Below are positions 56,191 to 64,000 of a stretch of DNA of 64,000 nt, one piece after another. Position 1 is the first letter of the stretch; the number at the start of each line of letters is the position of its first letter. The DNA comes from HGM04593 sp045589695 (GTDB taxonomy: Bacteria > Bacteroidota > Bacteroidia > Bacteroidales > Bacteroidaceae). Below the pieces are notes generated by a model. That model was given only the letters and a program-made list of their open reading frames with translations. It searched no databases and was not told where the DNA came from. The position numbers were made by a program, and so were the translations under genes. The stretch lies in NCBI GenBank assembly GCA_045589695.1, contig JAZNPP010000053.1:1-64000 (forward strand), written 5' to 3'.

Positions 56191-58077
56191 ATGAAAACAT
56201 TTTTAAAATATTTGTTATTGGTCGCTGCAGTTGTTGTTCCATGTGCATGTGAGCAGTCGGTAGGATTGGAAGAGAACGAGGTTATCGTAATTTCACAAGA
56301 GTCGTTTGATTATGGCTGCGATGGCGGTAGTGACAATCTGGTCATAAATTCATATTGCGATTGGTCTGCCTCATGCGACGAGTCTTGGGTGAAGATAGAG
56401 CATCTTACAGGTGAAAAAGGTATAGTTGAAACTAAAATAACAGTTGAAGCCAATCCAGCCACAAAGGAACGTACTGCGGTAATTTTTATAAAGAATGAAC
56501 AATATGGGATTGACAGGAAAATAAATATCGCTCAAGAGCCTCGAAGTGTGATAATGGAGGATAATCTTGTGGCATTTGTAACGGAACTGTCTAAGACTGT
56601 TAAGATAGAATCGGCGGTTCCCTGGAAAGCCGAGTGTGACGCATCGTGGCTTACACTTGTAAAGAACGGCGATAATCTTTTGATTACAGTTCAAAAGAAT
56701 CTCTTTTTGCAGTTGCGTACGACCACAATAAATATCAAGAGAGCCGACAACAACGAACTCCTCTCTTCCATAGAGGTTGTGCAGTCCTATTTTGGTCTTC
56801 AGCAGAGTAAACTCGATTTCAAATTAGGGGCTTCGACACAGAATGTTACAGTAGAAACAGACATTCCTTGGGTTGCGGAATGCGAGGAGTCTTGGGTTAC
56901 GCTTGTAAAGAATGGAAATGTACTGTCTGTTTCTGTCAAAGAGAACTACCTATTGGAAGAGCGTGAAGCAACAATAAATTTCAAGAGAGCCGATAATGGT
57001 GATATTCTTGGTTTTGTTAAGCTGTCTCAGGGGAAATCCAGTTTCCTTATACAGCAGACTGCTTTGAATTTCGGAACAACTGCTTCGGTGCAGAATGTTA
57101 TAGTGGAGACAAACATATCCTGGGTGGCAGAATGTGCAGCCTCTTGGGTTACGCTTGTAAAAAACGGCAATAACCTCTCTGTCTCCGTCAGTGAGAATAC
57201 CTTGTTGGAAGAGCGTGTCGCTACTGTTGTTATCAAAAGAAGCGGCAGCAATGATATTCTGGGCCACGTACAGATAAAGCAGACAAAGACCGACTTTGCC
57301 GTATTCCCGTCTACTTTGGACTTTAAGGATATAAAATCGGACAAGGTTTTGGCTGTATATACAAATATATCCTGGAGAGCGGAATGTAATGCGTCGTGGG
57401 TTACTTGTATTCCGAATGGAAACAGTTTGACTGTTACAGTAGAAAGGAATGAAAATAGAACTGAACGTAAAGCAGTTGTCGTTTTCAAACGTATCGACAA
57501 TGGCGCTGTATTGACATCAGTGGATGTTACCCAGGCCATTGCGACGACCGGTTCGGTTAATGGCTATGATTTTGTCGATTTAGGCTTGTCGAGCGGTTTG
57601 TTATGGGCAACCTGCAATGTTGGCGCTTCGGAGCCGGAAGAGAACGGCGACTACTATGCTTGGGGCGAGACATCAGTCAAGAGCAGTTATACATTGGATA
57701 ACAGTCTTACTCAGGGCGTGTCGTTGGGAGATATCTCGGCAAACCATTCGTATGACGCTGCCGCTTCAAAGTGGGGAAGTACATGGCGCATGCCAAAGGA
57801 AAAGGAGATGGAAGAGCTATTGTTTGAGTGTGATTGGGCGTGGACAACACAAAATGGCGTAAACGGCTATAAGGTTACCGGTCCTAATGGCAATAGTATA
57901 TTCTTGCCGAACGACGGGGCGGGAATGCAGGGCCAATACAGTTCATCGTATTATTGGACATCGTCTCCGAATGGCAATCAAGGAGCTGTCACCCTCTCTG
58001 TTTCTGCAGCGTACAATGGACTTGTCTCGGCTGCCAATCGTTTCTTTGGCTATTGTATTCGTCCTGTATGCAAATGA
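56191..58077 (+). CDS. Lipoprotein with five BACON domains and a Fib_succ_major C-terminus
   Basis: A 628-aa protein. Signal peptide with VVVPCACEQ lipobox (Cys18 or Cys20). Five BACON-type Ig-like domains (about 28-115, 116-202, 203-289, 290-375, 376-455), each with the W-A/K-A-E-C-x-x-S-W-V core (VPWKAECDASW, IPWVAECEESW, ISWVAECAASW, ISWRAECNASW). The last about 165 residues match the Fibrobacter succinogenes major domain: FVDLGLSSGLLWATCNVG, DYYAWGETS, STWRMPKEKEMEEL, GYCIRPVCK. BACON domains bind glycan or mucin or act as spacers, so this is probably a surface adhesin. Confidence 0.85.
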   Translation: MKTFLKYLLLVAAVVVPCACEQSVGLEENEVIVISQESFDYGCDGGSDNLVINSYCDWSASCDESWVKIEHLTGEKGIVETKITVEANPATKERTAVIFIKNEQYGIDRKINIAQEPRSVIMEDNLVAFVTELSKTVKIESAVPWKAECDASWLTLVKNGDNLLITVQKNLFLQLRTTTINIKRADNNELLSSIEVVQSYFGLQQSKLDFKLGASTQNVTVETDIPWVAECEESWVTLVKNGNVLSVSVKENYLLEEREATINFKRADNGDILGFVKLSQGKSSFLIQQTALNFGTTASVQNVIVETNISWVAECAASWVTLVKNGNNLSVSVSENTLLEERVATVVIKRSGSNDILGHVQIKQTKTDFAVFPSTLDFKDIKSDKVLAVYTNISWRAECNASWVTCIPNGNSLTVTVERNENRTERKAVVVFKRIDNGAVLTSVDVTQAIATTGSVNGYDFVDLGLSSGLLWATCNVGASEPEENGDYYAWGETSVKSSYTLDNSLTQGVSLGDISANHSYDAAASKWGSTWRMPKEKEMEELLFECDWAWTTQNGVNGYKVTGPNGNSIFLPNDGAGMQGQYSSSYYWTSSPNGNQGAVTLSVSAAYNGLVSAANRFFGYCIRPVCK

Positions 58078-58113
58078 GAATGTAAACCATGAGAAAAATT
58101 TAACAATAGAATA

Positions 58114-60447
58114 ATGAGTAGAAGTTTTTTAAAGAATTTCATGGCGGCGCTCATCTTTTCATGCGCTACTGTGGCAAACGCCTATGATTTTGAGGTTAAT
58201 GGTATTTATTATAGAATATACGGCGGTAACTGTGTGCTTGTTACATTTAATTGGGATCCTTATTCTGCTCCGACCGGTGGTCTCTATGCCGGCAATGTAG
58301 TAATTCCTGAAACAGTTGCTTATAATGGTATAGACTACAGAGTAACGGGTATTGAATACAACGCATTTTATGACTGCCCCGCTCTTTTAAGTGTTAAAAT
58401 CCCGAATAGTGTAACAACTATTGGTCCGCTTGCATTCTATCGTTGTTCCGCCCTCACAAGCATTGAAATTCCAAGTAGTGTTGAAACAATAGAATACAAT
58501 GCCTTTGAAAAATGCGGTGCTCTTGAAAGCATAATGGTTGATGAAAACAATGTGGCGTACGATAGTCGCAACAACTGCAATGCGTTAATAGAGACTGCGA
58601 CAAACACATTGCTTAGAGGATGTGAAAATACGGTAATACCGCATAGTGTAACAAGCATTGGGAGTTATGCGTTTGATGATTGTATAACCCTTACAAGCAT
58701 TGAGATTCCTAACAGCGTAACAGTAATTGGAGATGCAGCATTCAGTTGCTCCGGCCTTACAAGCATTGAGATTCCTAACAGCGTTACAAGTATTGGTAGC
58801 GGTGCGTTCAGTAATTGCGAGGCCCTGACTGAGGTTATGCTTCCCCATGGGATTATATGTATCGGAGGTGGGACGTTTAGAAATACTCCATGGTACAAGA
58901 AGTTCTCTTATGATGACGATGGATGTCTTTATATCAATAATATACTTTTTGAAGTAAATAGTTTTCTTGAAATTAAGAGTTCTTTTAAAGTAAAAGAGGG
59001 GACTGTCGCTATTGCTGGAGATGCTTTCTATAGTCATAGTAATACAATAAAAACAATTGAAATCCCTAACAGCGTTAAAGCTATAGGACATAGTGCGTTC
59101 TCTTATTGTTACAATCTTAGCAATGTTAATATCCCTGATGGCGTAACGATAATTGGAAATGAAGCATTCTGCGGTTGCTCAGGCCTTACAAGCATTAAAA
59201 TTCCCAATGGAGTAACACGTATTGGATATGATACTTTTAGCGGTTGTACTGCGTTAAAGGATGTTGAAATTCCTAATAGCGTTACAAGTATCGGATTAAG
59301 AGCATTCCAAAATTGTTCCAGCCTTACAAGCATTGAGATTCCGGAGAGTGTAAAAGTTATTGAAGATGAGGTTTTCTATGGAACTTCTATTGAGAAGGTT
59401 TATATAACGGATTTGTCGGCATGGTGCAAAATGGATTATGATTGTTTTGTTAAAATGGGTGATGTTTATCTGAATGGTGAGAAAATCGTTCATCTTGTTA
59501 TTCCTGATGATGTCAAGGAGCTAAATAATAGTTGTTTTGAGGGCAATACAAGCATTACGAGTGTTAAAATAGGTGATAACCTTGAATCTGTGGGTCAATT
59601 CTGCTTTGATGGTTGCAATAATATTGCCGAAATATATATAGAGTCAAAAGATTATCTGGAACTATATAATGCATTTGAATATAGTGTAAAGCAGAATGCG
59701 ACTGTTTATCTTCCCAAGGGACAAAAGGATGATTACGAATACATATTCAATCCGAACAATATCGTAGAGGTCGCACATACATTAAAATATGTAATAGATG
59801 GCGATGTGTATAAAACAGAGAGCTTGGGCTTTGGTGAAACAATATCTTCAATTAATCCCATAAAGGAGGGACATACTTTCTGTGGCTGGGAAGAACTTCC
59901 TGCGACAATGCCCAATAACGATTTAACGGTAAACGCCTCGTTTAAGGTTAATCAATACACTGTAACATATTTGATAAATGGCGACATATACAAGACCGAG
60001 ACCTATGATTTTGGTGCGGCAGTACTGCCGATAGAGAATCTTCAGAGAAAGGGTTATACTTTCAGTGGCTGGAGTCAGACCTTGACTACGATGCCGGCAA
60101 TGAATGTAACAATAAGAAGTTCGCTTATAGCAAATATATACACTATAAAGTATATGGTAGACGGCTTTACCTATGCAACAAGGGAGTACGAATACGGAGA
60201 ACTGATTCAGCCGCTCTCCGACCCTTTCAAGAATGGCTATGCATTTGCGGGCTGGAGTGGTCTTCCCGAAAGAATGCCTGCGAACGACATTGTGGTAACG
60301 GCTGATTTTGTAAAATCAGATACGGCCATAGATGATGTAAATAGCGATGCGGCAGATGTCGTGATATACGACCTTAACGGTAATCGCATTACAAATCCGA
60401 CAACGGGCGTTTATATAATAAACGGTAAAAAGGTCTTTGTAAAGTAA
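58114..60447 (+). CDS. BspA-type LRR_5 surface protein with InlB B-repeats
   Basis: A 777-aa secreted protein. Signal peptide (about 1-23, ATVANA), about 13 BspA-type leucine-rich repeats (about 60-500; recurrent SIEIPNSVTSIGSGAFSNC pattern), an interruption at 255-300, then three Listeria-Bacteroides B-repeats (about 553-600, 617-665, 680-728; each has Y-x-x-x-G-x-x-Y and G-[YH]-x-F-x-G-W). The C-terminus reads DVVIYDLNGNRI ... GVYIINGKKVFVK, like a type IX secretion (Por) sorting tail. BspA proteins mediate adhesion to host matrix and other bacteria. Downstream of the BACON gene by 36 nt, likely the same operon. Confidence 0.88.
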   Translation: MSRSFLKNFMAALIFSCATVANAYDFEVNGIYYRIYGGNCVLVTFNWDPYSAPTGGLYAGNVVIPETVAYNGIDYRVTGIEYNAFYDCPALLSVKIPNSVTTIGPLAFYRCSALTSIEIPSSVETIEYNAFEKCGALESIMVDENNVAYDSRNNCNALIETATNTLLRGCENTVIPHSVTSIGSYAFDDCITLTSIEIPNSVTVIGDAAFSCSGLTSIEIPNSVTSIGSGAFSNCEALTEVMLPHGIICIGGGTFRNTPWYKKFSYDDDGCLYINNILFEVNSFLEIKSSFKVKEGTVAIAGDAFYSHSNTIKTIEIPNSVKAIGHSAFSYCYNLSNVNIPDGVTIIGNEAFCGCSGLTSIKIPNGVTRIGYDTFSGCTALKDVEIPNSVTSIGLRAFQNCSSLTSIEIPESVKVIEDEVFYGTSIEKVYITDLSAWCKMDYDCFVKMGDVYLNGEKIVHLVIPDDVKELNNSCFEGNTSITSVKIGDNLESVGQFCFDGCNNIAEIYIESKDYLELYNAFEYSVKQNATVYLPKGQKDDYEYIFNPNNIVEVAHTLKYVIDGDVYKTESLGFGETISSINPIKEGHTFCGWEELPATMPNNDLTVNASFKVNQYTVTYLINGDIYKTETYDFGAAVLPIENLQRKGYTFSGWSQTLTTMPAMNVTIRSSLIANIYTIKYMVDGFTYATREYEYGELIQPLSDPFKNGYAFAGWSGLPERMPANDIVVTADFVKSDTAIDDVNSDAADVVIYDLNGNRITNPTTGVYIINGKKVFVK

Positions 60448-60473
60448 AAGCGCATTCTGCTGTTCATATTTGA

Positions 60474-60506
60474 AATATAGGGCGTCCGTTGCGGACGCCC
60501 TATATT
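60474..60506. terminator. Bidirectional terminator
   Basis: AATATAGGGCGTCCG (60474-60488) pairs with CGGACGCCCTATATT (60492-60506) between the convergent LRR and WbqC-like genes. Confidence 0.8.
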
Positions 60507-60639
60507 CTTATGTATGTACTTTAAATGTTTGCCTTGTTATCTGAAACAAACTTAAAGGTATTATATTTCGGCATTGAAATTGTATACATGCAGTATAAAG
60601 CAAAATCTGTATGTATATGAGGCTGAACGTATAGTACCG

Positions 60640-61254
60640 TTATACCGAATCACGCAAGGTGAGCAATCCCTCGGGGCCCATGTTGAAGAGCAGGTCAATG
60701 ATGCTCAGGTGTGGAATAAAGCCGTTACGTTCCGCAAATACCTGATAGTACGGCCGGGGGGAGTATCCTTCTATGCCTGTTATCGCCTTAGGCTCCGCAA
60801 TGCTGCGCATGTCGGTGAAGGCGCCTGTCGGCAGCTCTCTGCCGTGCGTTATCTCAATCTCTCTTTCAAGCCCTAACAGCTCGCAAACGACATTGTGCAG
60901 GCGAATGTTGAAGTCCATGAGAAAGCCGTCCTTCTCTTCATAGAAGCGGGCGAAGTCATCGGCGTAATAGTCGAAAAAGGGGCTTTTGCGGTATGCGCTT
61001 ACAATTGCGTTCCAATGCTGGTGACGCCAGTTGCCGTGTTCGCTTATGCGTATGTCGCGCATGGCGTTTCCGTTTCCGTGAACTACCGGTATCGTGAGGG
61101 TCTGCGTGCCTTTCTCTGTAGCGATTACAGCACGGTTGCGGTATGTCTGTTTTATAAACGGTTCGTCACCGTTTATTACTAATCTGCCGCATGCGTACAG
61201 GCGCGCGTACAGCGGTATGGGCGCAAGGTATAAGGGGTGCGAAAGGAGTATCAT
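60640..61254 (-). CDS. WbqC-family protein
   Basis: 204 aa from the ATG at 61254 (MILLSHPLYLAPIPLYARLY), which follows the lepB stop by 2 nt. The WbqC hallmarks are present: YRNRAVIATEKGTQTLTIPV, WRHQHWNAIVSAYRKSPFFDYY and FIPHLSIIDLLFNMGPE near the end. WbqC proteins occur in O-antigen loci but also next to lepB in Bacteroidetes; the fold suggests an acyl/aminoacyl transfer or cyclisation role, unproven. Confidence 0.88.
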   Translation of the reverse strand: MILLSHPLYLAPIPLYARLYACGRLVINGDEPFIKQTYRNRAVIATEKGTQTLTIPVVHGNGNAMRDIRISEHGNWRHQHWNAIVSAYRKSPFFDYYADDFARFYEEKDGFLMDFNIRLHNVVCELLGLEREIEITHGRELPTGAFTDMRSIAEPKAITGIEGYSPRPYYQVFAERNGFIPHLSIIDLLFNMGPEGLLTLRDSV

Positions 61255-61256
61255 CG

Positions 61257-62696
61257 TTACTTGAAGCTGTCTACGCTGCGGAACAGACGTTCCCAACGAA
61301 CCTTGCCGTCGAACCAGTTGCGGTCTTTGTCAAGCGAGAGCCATACGAAAAGCGGCTTGCCTACGATGTGGTCCTCGGGCACGAATCCCCAGCAACGTGA
61401 GTCGGCGCTGTTATGACGGTTGTCGCCCATCATCCAATAGTAGTCCATTTTGAACGTGTAGCTGTCGCTCTCCTTGCCGTTGATGAGTATCTTGCCGTCT
61501 TTTACCTCAAGCCTGTTGCCTTCGTACGCTACGATAGGACGTTCGTAAACAGCAAGGTTTTCTATGGTCAAAGGTATGCTCTCGCCTCTTTTGGGTATTC
61601 TTACGGGACCGTAATTGTCTACGCTCCAGCCTGTGTTGCCGTTCAAAGGATATATGCCCTGCGTATAATCGTTGTTTACGATGCTTATCTCCTCTACGAG
61701 CCTGACGTTATTCTTAAGCTTGTCGTAGCTCTCTTCGGTAAGGGGTACCTGCGCTGTCTGGTACAACATTCTAAGGTCGTCGCCGCTGATGCCGAGGCTG
61801 CGTCGCAAGTTCTCGGGGATGGCCTGCGTGAGCTTCACGTTGTAGTTGAACTGAACGTTTTGGGGCTGCGGTATCGGCTGCCCGTTTATGTATATTACCT
61901 TGTCGATAATCTGAAGCGTCTCTCCCGGGAGTCCTACGCAACGCTTGACGTAGTTCTCCCGTCTGTCTACAGGGCGGTATGTTATTTTGCCGAACACGTC
62001 GGGGCGTTCCGCAATGTAGCGTTTGCCGTCGGCATAATATTTCTCGTATGTGGCGCGTGTCTCTTCCGCAGTCGCTCCCTCGACCGTCAGTTCCGGGTTG
62101 AGCTGCTTGCCGAACTCATAGCACAATGAGTGGAAGTCTATTATCTCGGGGTTTGATGTGGCCACGTCGCCCGCAGGGTAGTTGAACACGACAATGTCGC
62201 CGCGTTCAATATCTTCGAGCCCTGCCACACGCTCGTAATCCCATTGAACGGCGTCGATGTAGCTCTTTCCGCCGACAACAGGCATTGTGTGCTGAGTGAG
62301 AGGCATGCTCAACGGGGTCTGCGGCTTGCGAGGGCCGTAGTTGTATTTGCTGACGAAAAGGTAGTCGCCGACCAGCAATGACTTTTCGAGCGATGACGTG
62401 GGAATAACATAGTTCTGAAAGAAGTAGAGGTGAACGAAGTATACCGCCACAAGAGCGAACACAATAGCATCGACCCAGCTCATGACTGTGCGCAATGCGG
62501 CGTTCTTCGATTTCTTCCACCAGCCCCAGGGTATGAAACGTGTGGTGTAGTTGTCAATGATGAAAGGAATGACAACTATTCCTAACCAGCTTTTTACCCA
62601 AACAAGGAACAGTATATAAAGCGTGAGTATTATGCCGAGCTTCGCAAGCTCCTTGCGTGAGGCGCTTACCTCTCTATTGAATATTTTGAACGTCAT
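61257..62696 (-). CDS. lepB: Signal peptidase I
   Basis: 479 aa from the ATG at 62696; an upstream TTG would overlap dapB. Two or three N-terminal TM segments (about 15-48 and 68-90), then the S26 catalytic region: nucleophile Ser in YVIPTSSLEKSLLVGDYLF and the general-base Lys in YVKRCVGLPGETL (box D). MMGDNRHNSADSRCWGFVP (box E) is near the C-terminus. The long insertion between boxes is typical of Bacteroidetes LepB. It lies between dapB and the WbqC-like gene in one operon. Confidence 0.94.
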   Translation of the reverse strand: MTFKIFNREVSASRKELAKLGIILTLYILFLVWVKSWLGIVVIPFIIDNYTTRFIPWGWWKKSKNAALRTVMSWVDAIVFALVAVYFVHLYFFQNYVIPTSSLEKSLLVGDYLFVSKYNYGPRKPQTPLSMPLTQHTMPVVGGKSYIDAVQWDYERVAGLEDIERGDIVVFNYPAGDVATSNPEIIDFHSLCYEFGKQLNPELTVEGATAEETRATYEKYYADGKRYIAERPDVFGKITYRPVDRRENYVKRCVGLPGETLQIIDKVIYINGQPIPQPQNVQFNYNVKLTQAIPENLRRSLGISGDDLRMLYQTAQVPLTEESYDKLKNNVRLVEEISIVNNDYTQGIYPLNGNTGWSVDNYGPVRIPKRGESIPLTIENLAVYERPIVAYEGNRLEVKDGKILINGKESDSYTFKMDYYWMMGDNRHNSADSRCWGFVPEDHIVGKPLFVWLSLDKDRNWFDGKVRWERLFRSVDSFK

Positions 62697-62706
62697 TTTA
62701 TACAGC

Positions 62707-63462
62707 TTAGAAGTCAAATAAATCGCTCATGCCGAGCAGGCCTGAATGTTCTTTAGCGTACTCTGCCGCCAATACCGCTCCAAGAGCGAAACCGCTGCGG
62801 TTATGAGCGTCGTGGGTGATAGTTATAGTGTCGGCGGGAGAGTCGTATGTTATGGTGTGTATTCCCGGAACTTCGCCACGTCTTACGGCGTCAATCTTCA
62901 GCCCGTTATCGGCGTGCGTCGCTCCTTTGGTGACTGTTCCGTCAGGGTTGGTGAGGTCGCCCATTACCCAATTCTCTTTGCGGTCAATGTTCGCGAGAAT
63001 TCCTTCGGCAAGCGTAATGGCTGTTCCGCTTGGAGCGTCGAGTTTGTGAATGTGGTGTGTCTCGACCATCTCTACGTCGTATACAGGGAATCTGTTCATT
63101 ATCTTTGCGAGGTACTTGTTCACTGCCGAAAAGATAGCCACTCCGAGGCTGAAGTTGCTTGACCAAAAGAGGGTCTTTCCCTCTTTTTCGCATTTCTCAC
63201 GAATCTCCGCCTCATGTTGCTGGTACCAGCCTGTGCTTCCGCTGACAACCTTGACGCCGGCTTCCATTGCCTTTATGCAGTTGTCATAAGCTACCGACGG
63301 GGCGGTGAACTCAATGGCTACATCGGCGCTCGCGAACGCTTCGCCTGCCATATCCTCACGGTTGTCGATATCAATTATAGAGACAATCTCGTGTCCTCTC
63401 TCAAGGGCAATCTTCTCGATAGTCTTGCCCATTTTGCCGTATCCGATAAGTGCTATTTTCAT
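62707..63462 (-). CDS. dapB: 4-Hydroxy-tetrahydrodipicolinate reductase
   Basis: A 251-aa enzyme of lysine and diaminopimelate synthesis. NAD(P)-binding ALIGYGKMGKTIEKIA, active-site VETHHIHKLDAPSGTAITLA with the conserved H-H-x-x-K-x-D-x-P-S-G-T, and a terminal DLFDF. First gene of dapB-lepB-wbqC; conserved gene order in Bacteroidetes. Confidence 0.96.
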   Translation of the reverse strand: MKIALIGYGKMGKTIEKIALERGHEIVSIIDIDNREDMAGEAFASADVAIEFTAPSVAYDNCIKAMEAGVKVVSGSTGWYQQHEAEIREKCEKEGKTLFWSSNFSLGVAIFSAVNKYLAKIMNRFPVYDVEMVETHHIHKLDAPSGTAITLAEGILANIDRKENWVMGDLTNPDGTVTKGATHADNGLKIDAVRRGEVPGIHTITYDSPADTITITHDAHNRSGFALGAVLAAEYAKEHSGLLGMSDLFDF

Positions 63463-63789
63463 CTTGAATTATATTTTGGTGCGAAGATAAGGATTTTTTT
63501 ACTTATAAGACTTAATAATAAATTAAATAATAAAAAACGGGGGTGAATAAAAAGTAAATTATTGTTTTACGTTTGCCTTTAAAAACCTCATTTACGCCAA
63601 GTAAATTAACCCTTTGCGGCTTTCCCTCCTCGCTGCTCGGCAAAGAATTCAAGCGCTCTTTGCTCTTGTTGGCAGCGCCGGTTGCGGTTCCGAAGCCTGC
63701 GCAAGCCTTGAACTTCGCTTTTTATCCCCCCTCCCCGATGAAAAGAGGGTGGCTTTTGGGCCACCCTCACCTGAAATAGCTTGTTAGAA
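63463..63789. other. Intergenic region with a terminator, no gene seen
   Basis: The 327 bp between dapB and the acyltransferase hold no supported gene. The only clear element is GAGGGTGGC (63745-63753) pairing with GCCACCCTC (63760-63768), followed leftward by TTTT, a terminator for the acyltransferase gene. Confidence 0.6.
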
Positions 63790-64000
63790 TTATTTTTTTA
63801 TGAATCTCTTTGCAAGCCAACGGCGCACGGGCTCGTCGTAGAGCTTAAGGCAGAGCAAGGCAAGCAGAATGCTTGAAACAACAACCAACAGAGCTGTCGG
63901 CCAGCATTGCCGCAAGGTGTAATACTCATTTTCGATGAGCCATGCGTAGAAAACATACATTATAGGGTAGTGAACTATATAAAGCGGGTACGACAAGTCT
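63790..64000 (-). CDS. Acyltransferase 3 family protein, C-terminal end (partial)
   Basis: The last 69 codons of a gene that begins beyond the right edge. LSYPLYIVHYPIMYVFY is the conserved late motif of integral-membrane acyltransferase 3 (OafA/YrhL) proteins, followed by a TM helix (ALLVVVSSILLALLCLKLY) and the usual DEPVRRWLAKR end. These enzymes O-acylate surface glycans. The specificity region is not in the window. Confidence 0.85.
   Translation of the reverse strand, partial: DLSYPLYIVHYPIMYVFYAWLIENEYYTLRQCWPTALLVVVSSILLALLCLKLYDEPVRRWLAKRFIKK

Overview
The window comes from a member of the Bacteroidales (Bacteroidetes). Three things support this: the host gene order mnmG-apt-uvrC-dtd-mazG-deoC beside polA; a Bacteroidetes-type SdhCAB/FrdCAB operon followed by BACON, BspA-type LRR and CarboxypepD-regulatory-like surface proteins; and promoters of the Bacteroidetes form (TTTG, about 19 bp, TAnnTTTG) with AT-rich leaders rather than Shine-Dalgarno sites. 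I cannot name the genus.

Positions 1 to about 38,362 are part of a temperate tailed-phage genome (prophage) whose left end lies outside the window. From left to right it has: the tail of an unknown + strand gene; a leftward pair ending in the large terminase subunit; a rightward late block (scaffold-like, major-capsid-like, connector-like proteins, a 1192-aa receptor-binding fibre, a PI-PLC-like protein, a TM/coiled-coil protein, a P5-like endolysin, a spanin-like lipoprotein, then nine mostly unassigned late genes); and a long leftward early operon (about 17.0-36.8 kb). The early operon carries RecT, a PD-(D/E)XK nuclease fused to an FtsK motor, NinG, a replication-initiation-like protein, PcfK/PcfJ, an SNF2 helicase fused to a DNA methyltransferase, DUF4406, a BRO antirepressor, a PAPS-reductase-like protein, MazG and about 20 very small proteins. 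At the right end are a small divergent control region with a strong inverted repeat, a CI/S24-type repressor, and attR. The attR is the 3' half of a tRNA-Met(CAT)-like gene from the anticodon loop to the discriminator base, so the intact tRNA (attL) should lie left of the window. No integrase, portal or tape-measure gene is recognisable here.

Positions 38,363-64,000 are host chromosome: polA, a polyprenyl diphosphate synthase, the mnmG-apt-uvrC-dtd-mazG-deoC cluster with a perfect 16-bp parS-like palindrome between apt and mnmG, a GPH-family symporter, the succinate dehydrogenase/fumarate reductase operon, a (AC)21 microsatellite, a four-gene cell-surface cluster, then WbqC-like, lepB, dapB and the end of an acyltransferase.

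The most unusual items are the nuclease-FtsK fusion in the recombination module, the helicase-methyltransferase fusion, a long G-U-rich RNA stem after the lysis genes (12,473-12,559), two tRNA-like elements in a non-coding early transcript (35.6-36.3 kb), and an apparently catalytically altered phage PI-PLC-like protein. Many small starts were revised from the longest possible ORF to the ATG that fits its neighbours. Where function is not recognised I say so.
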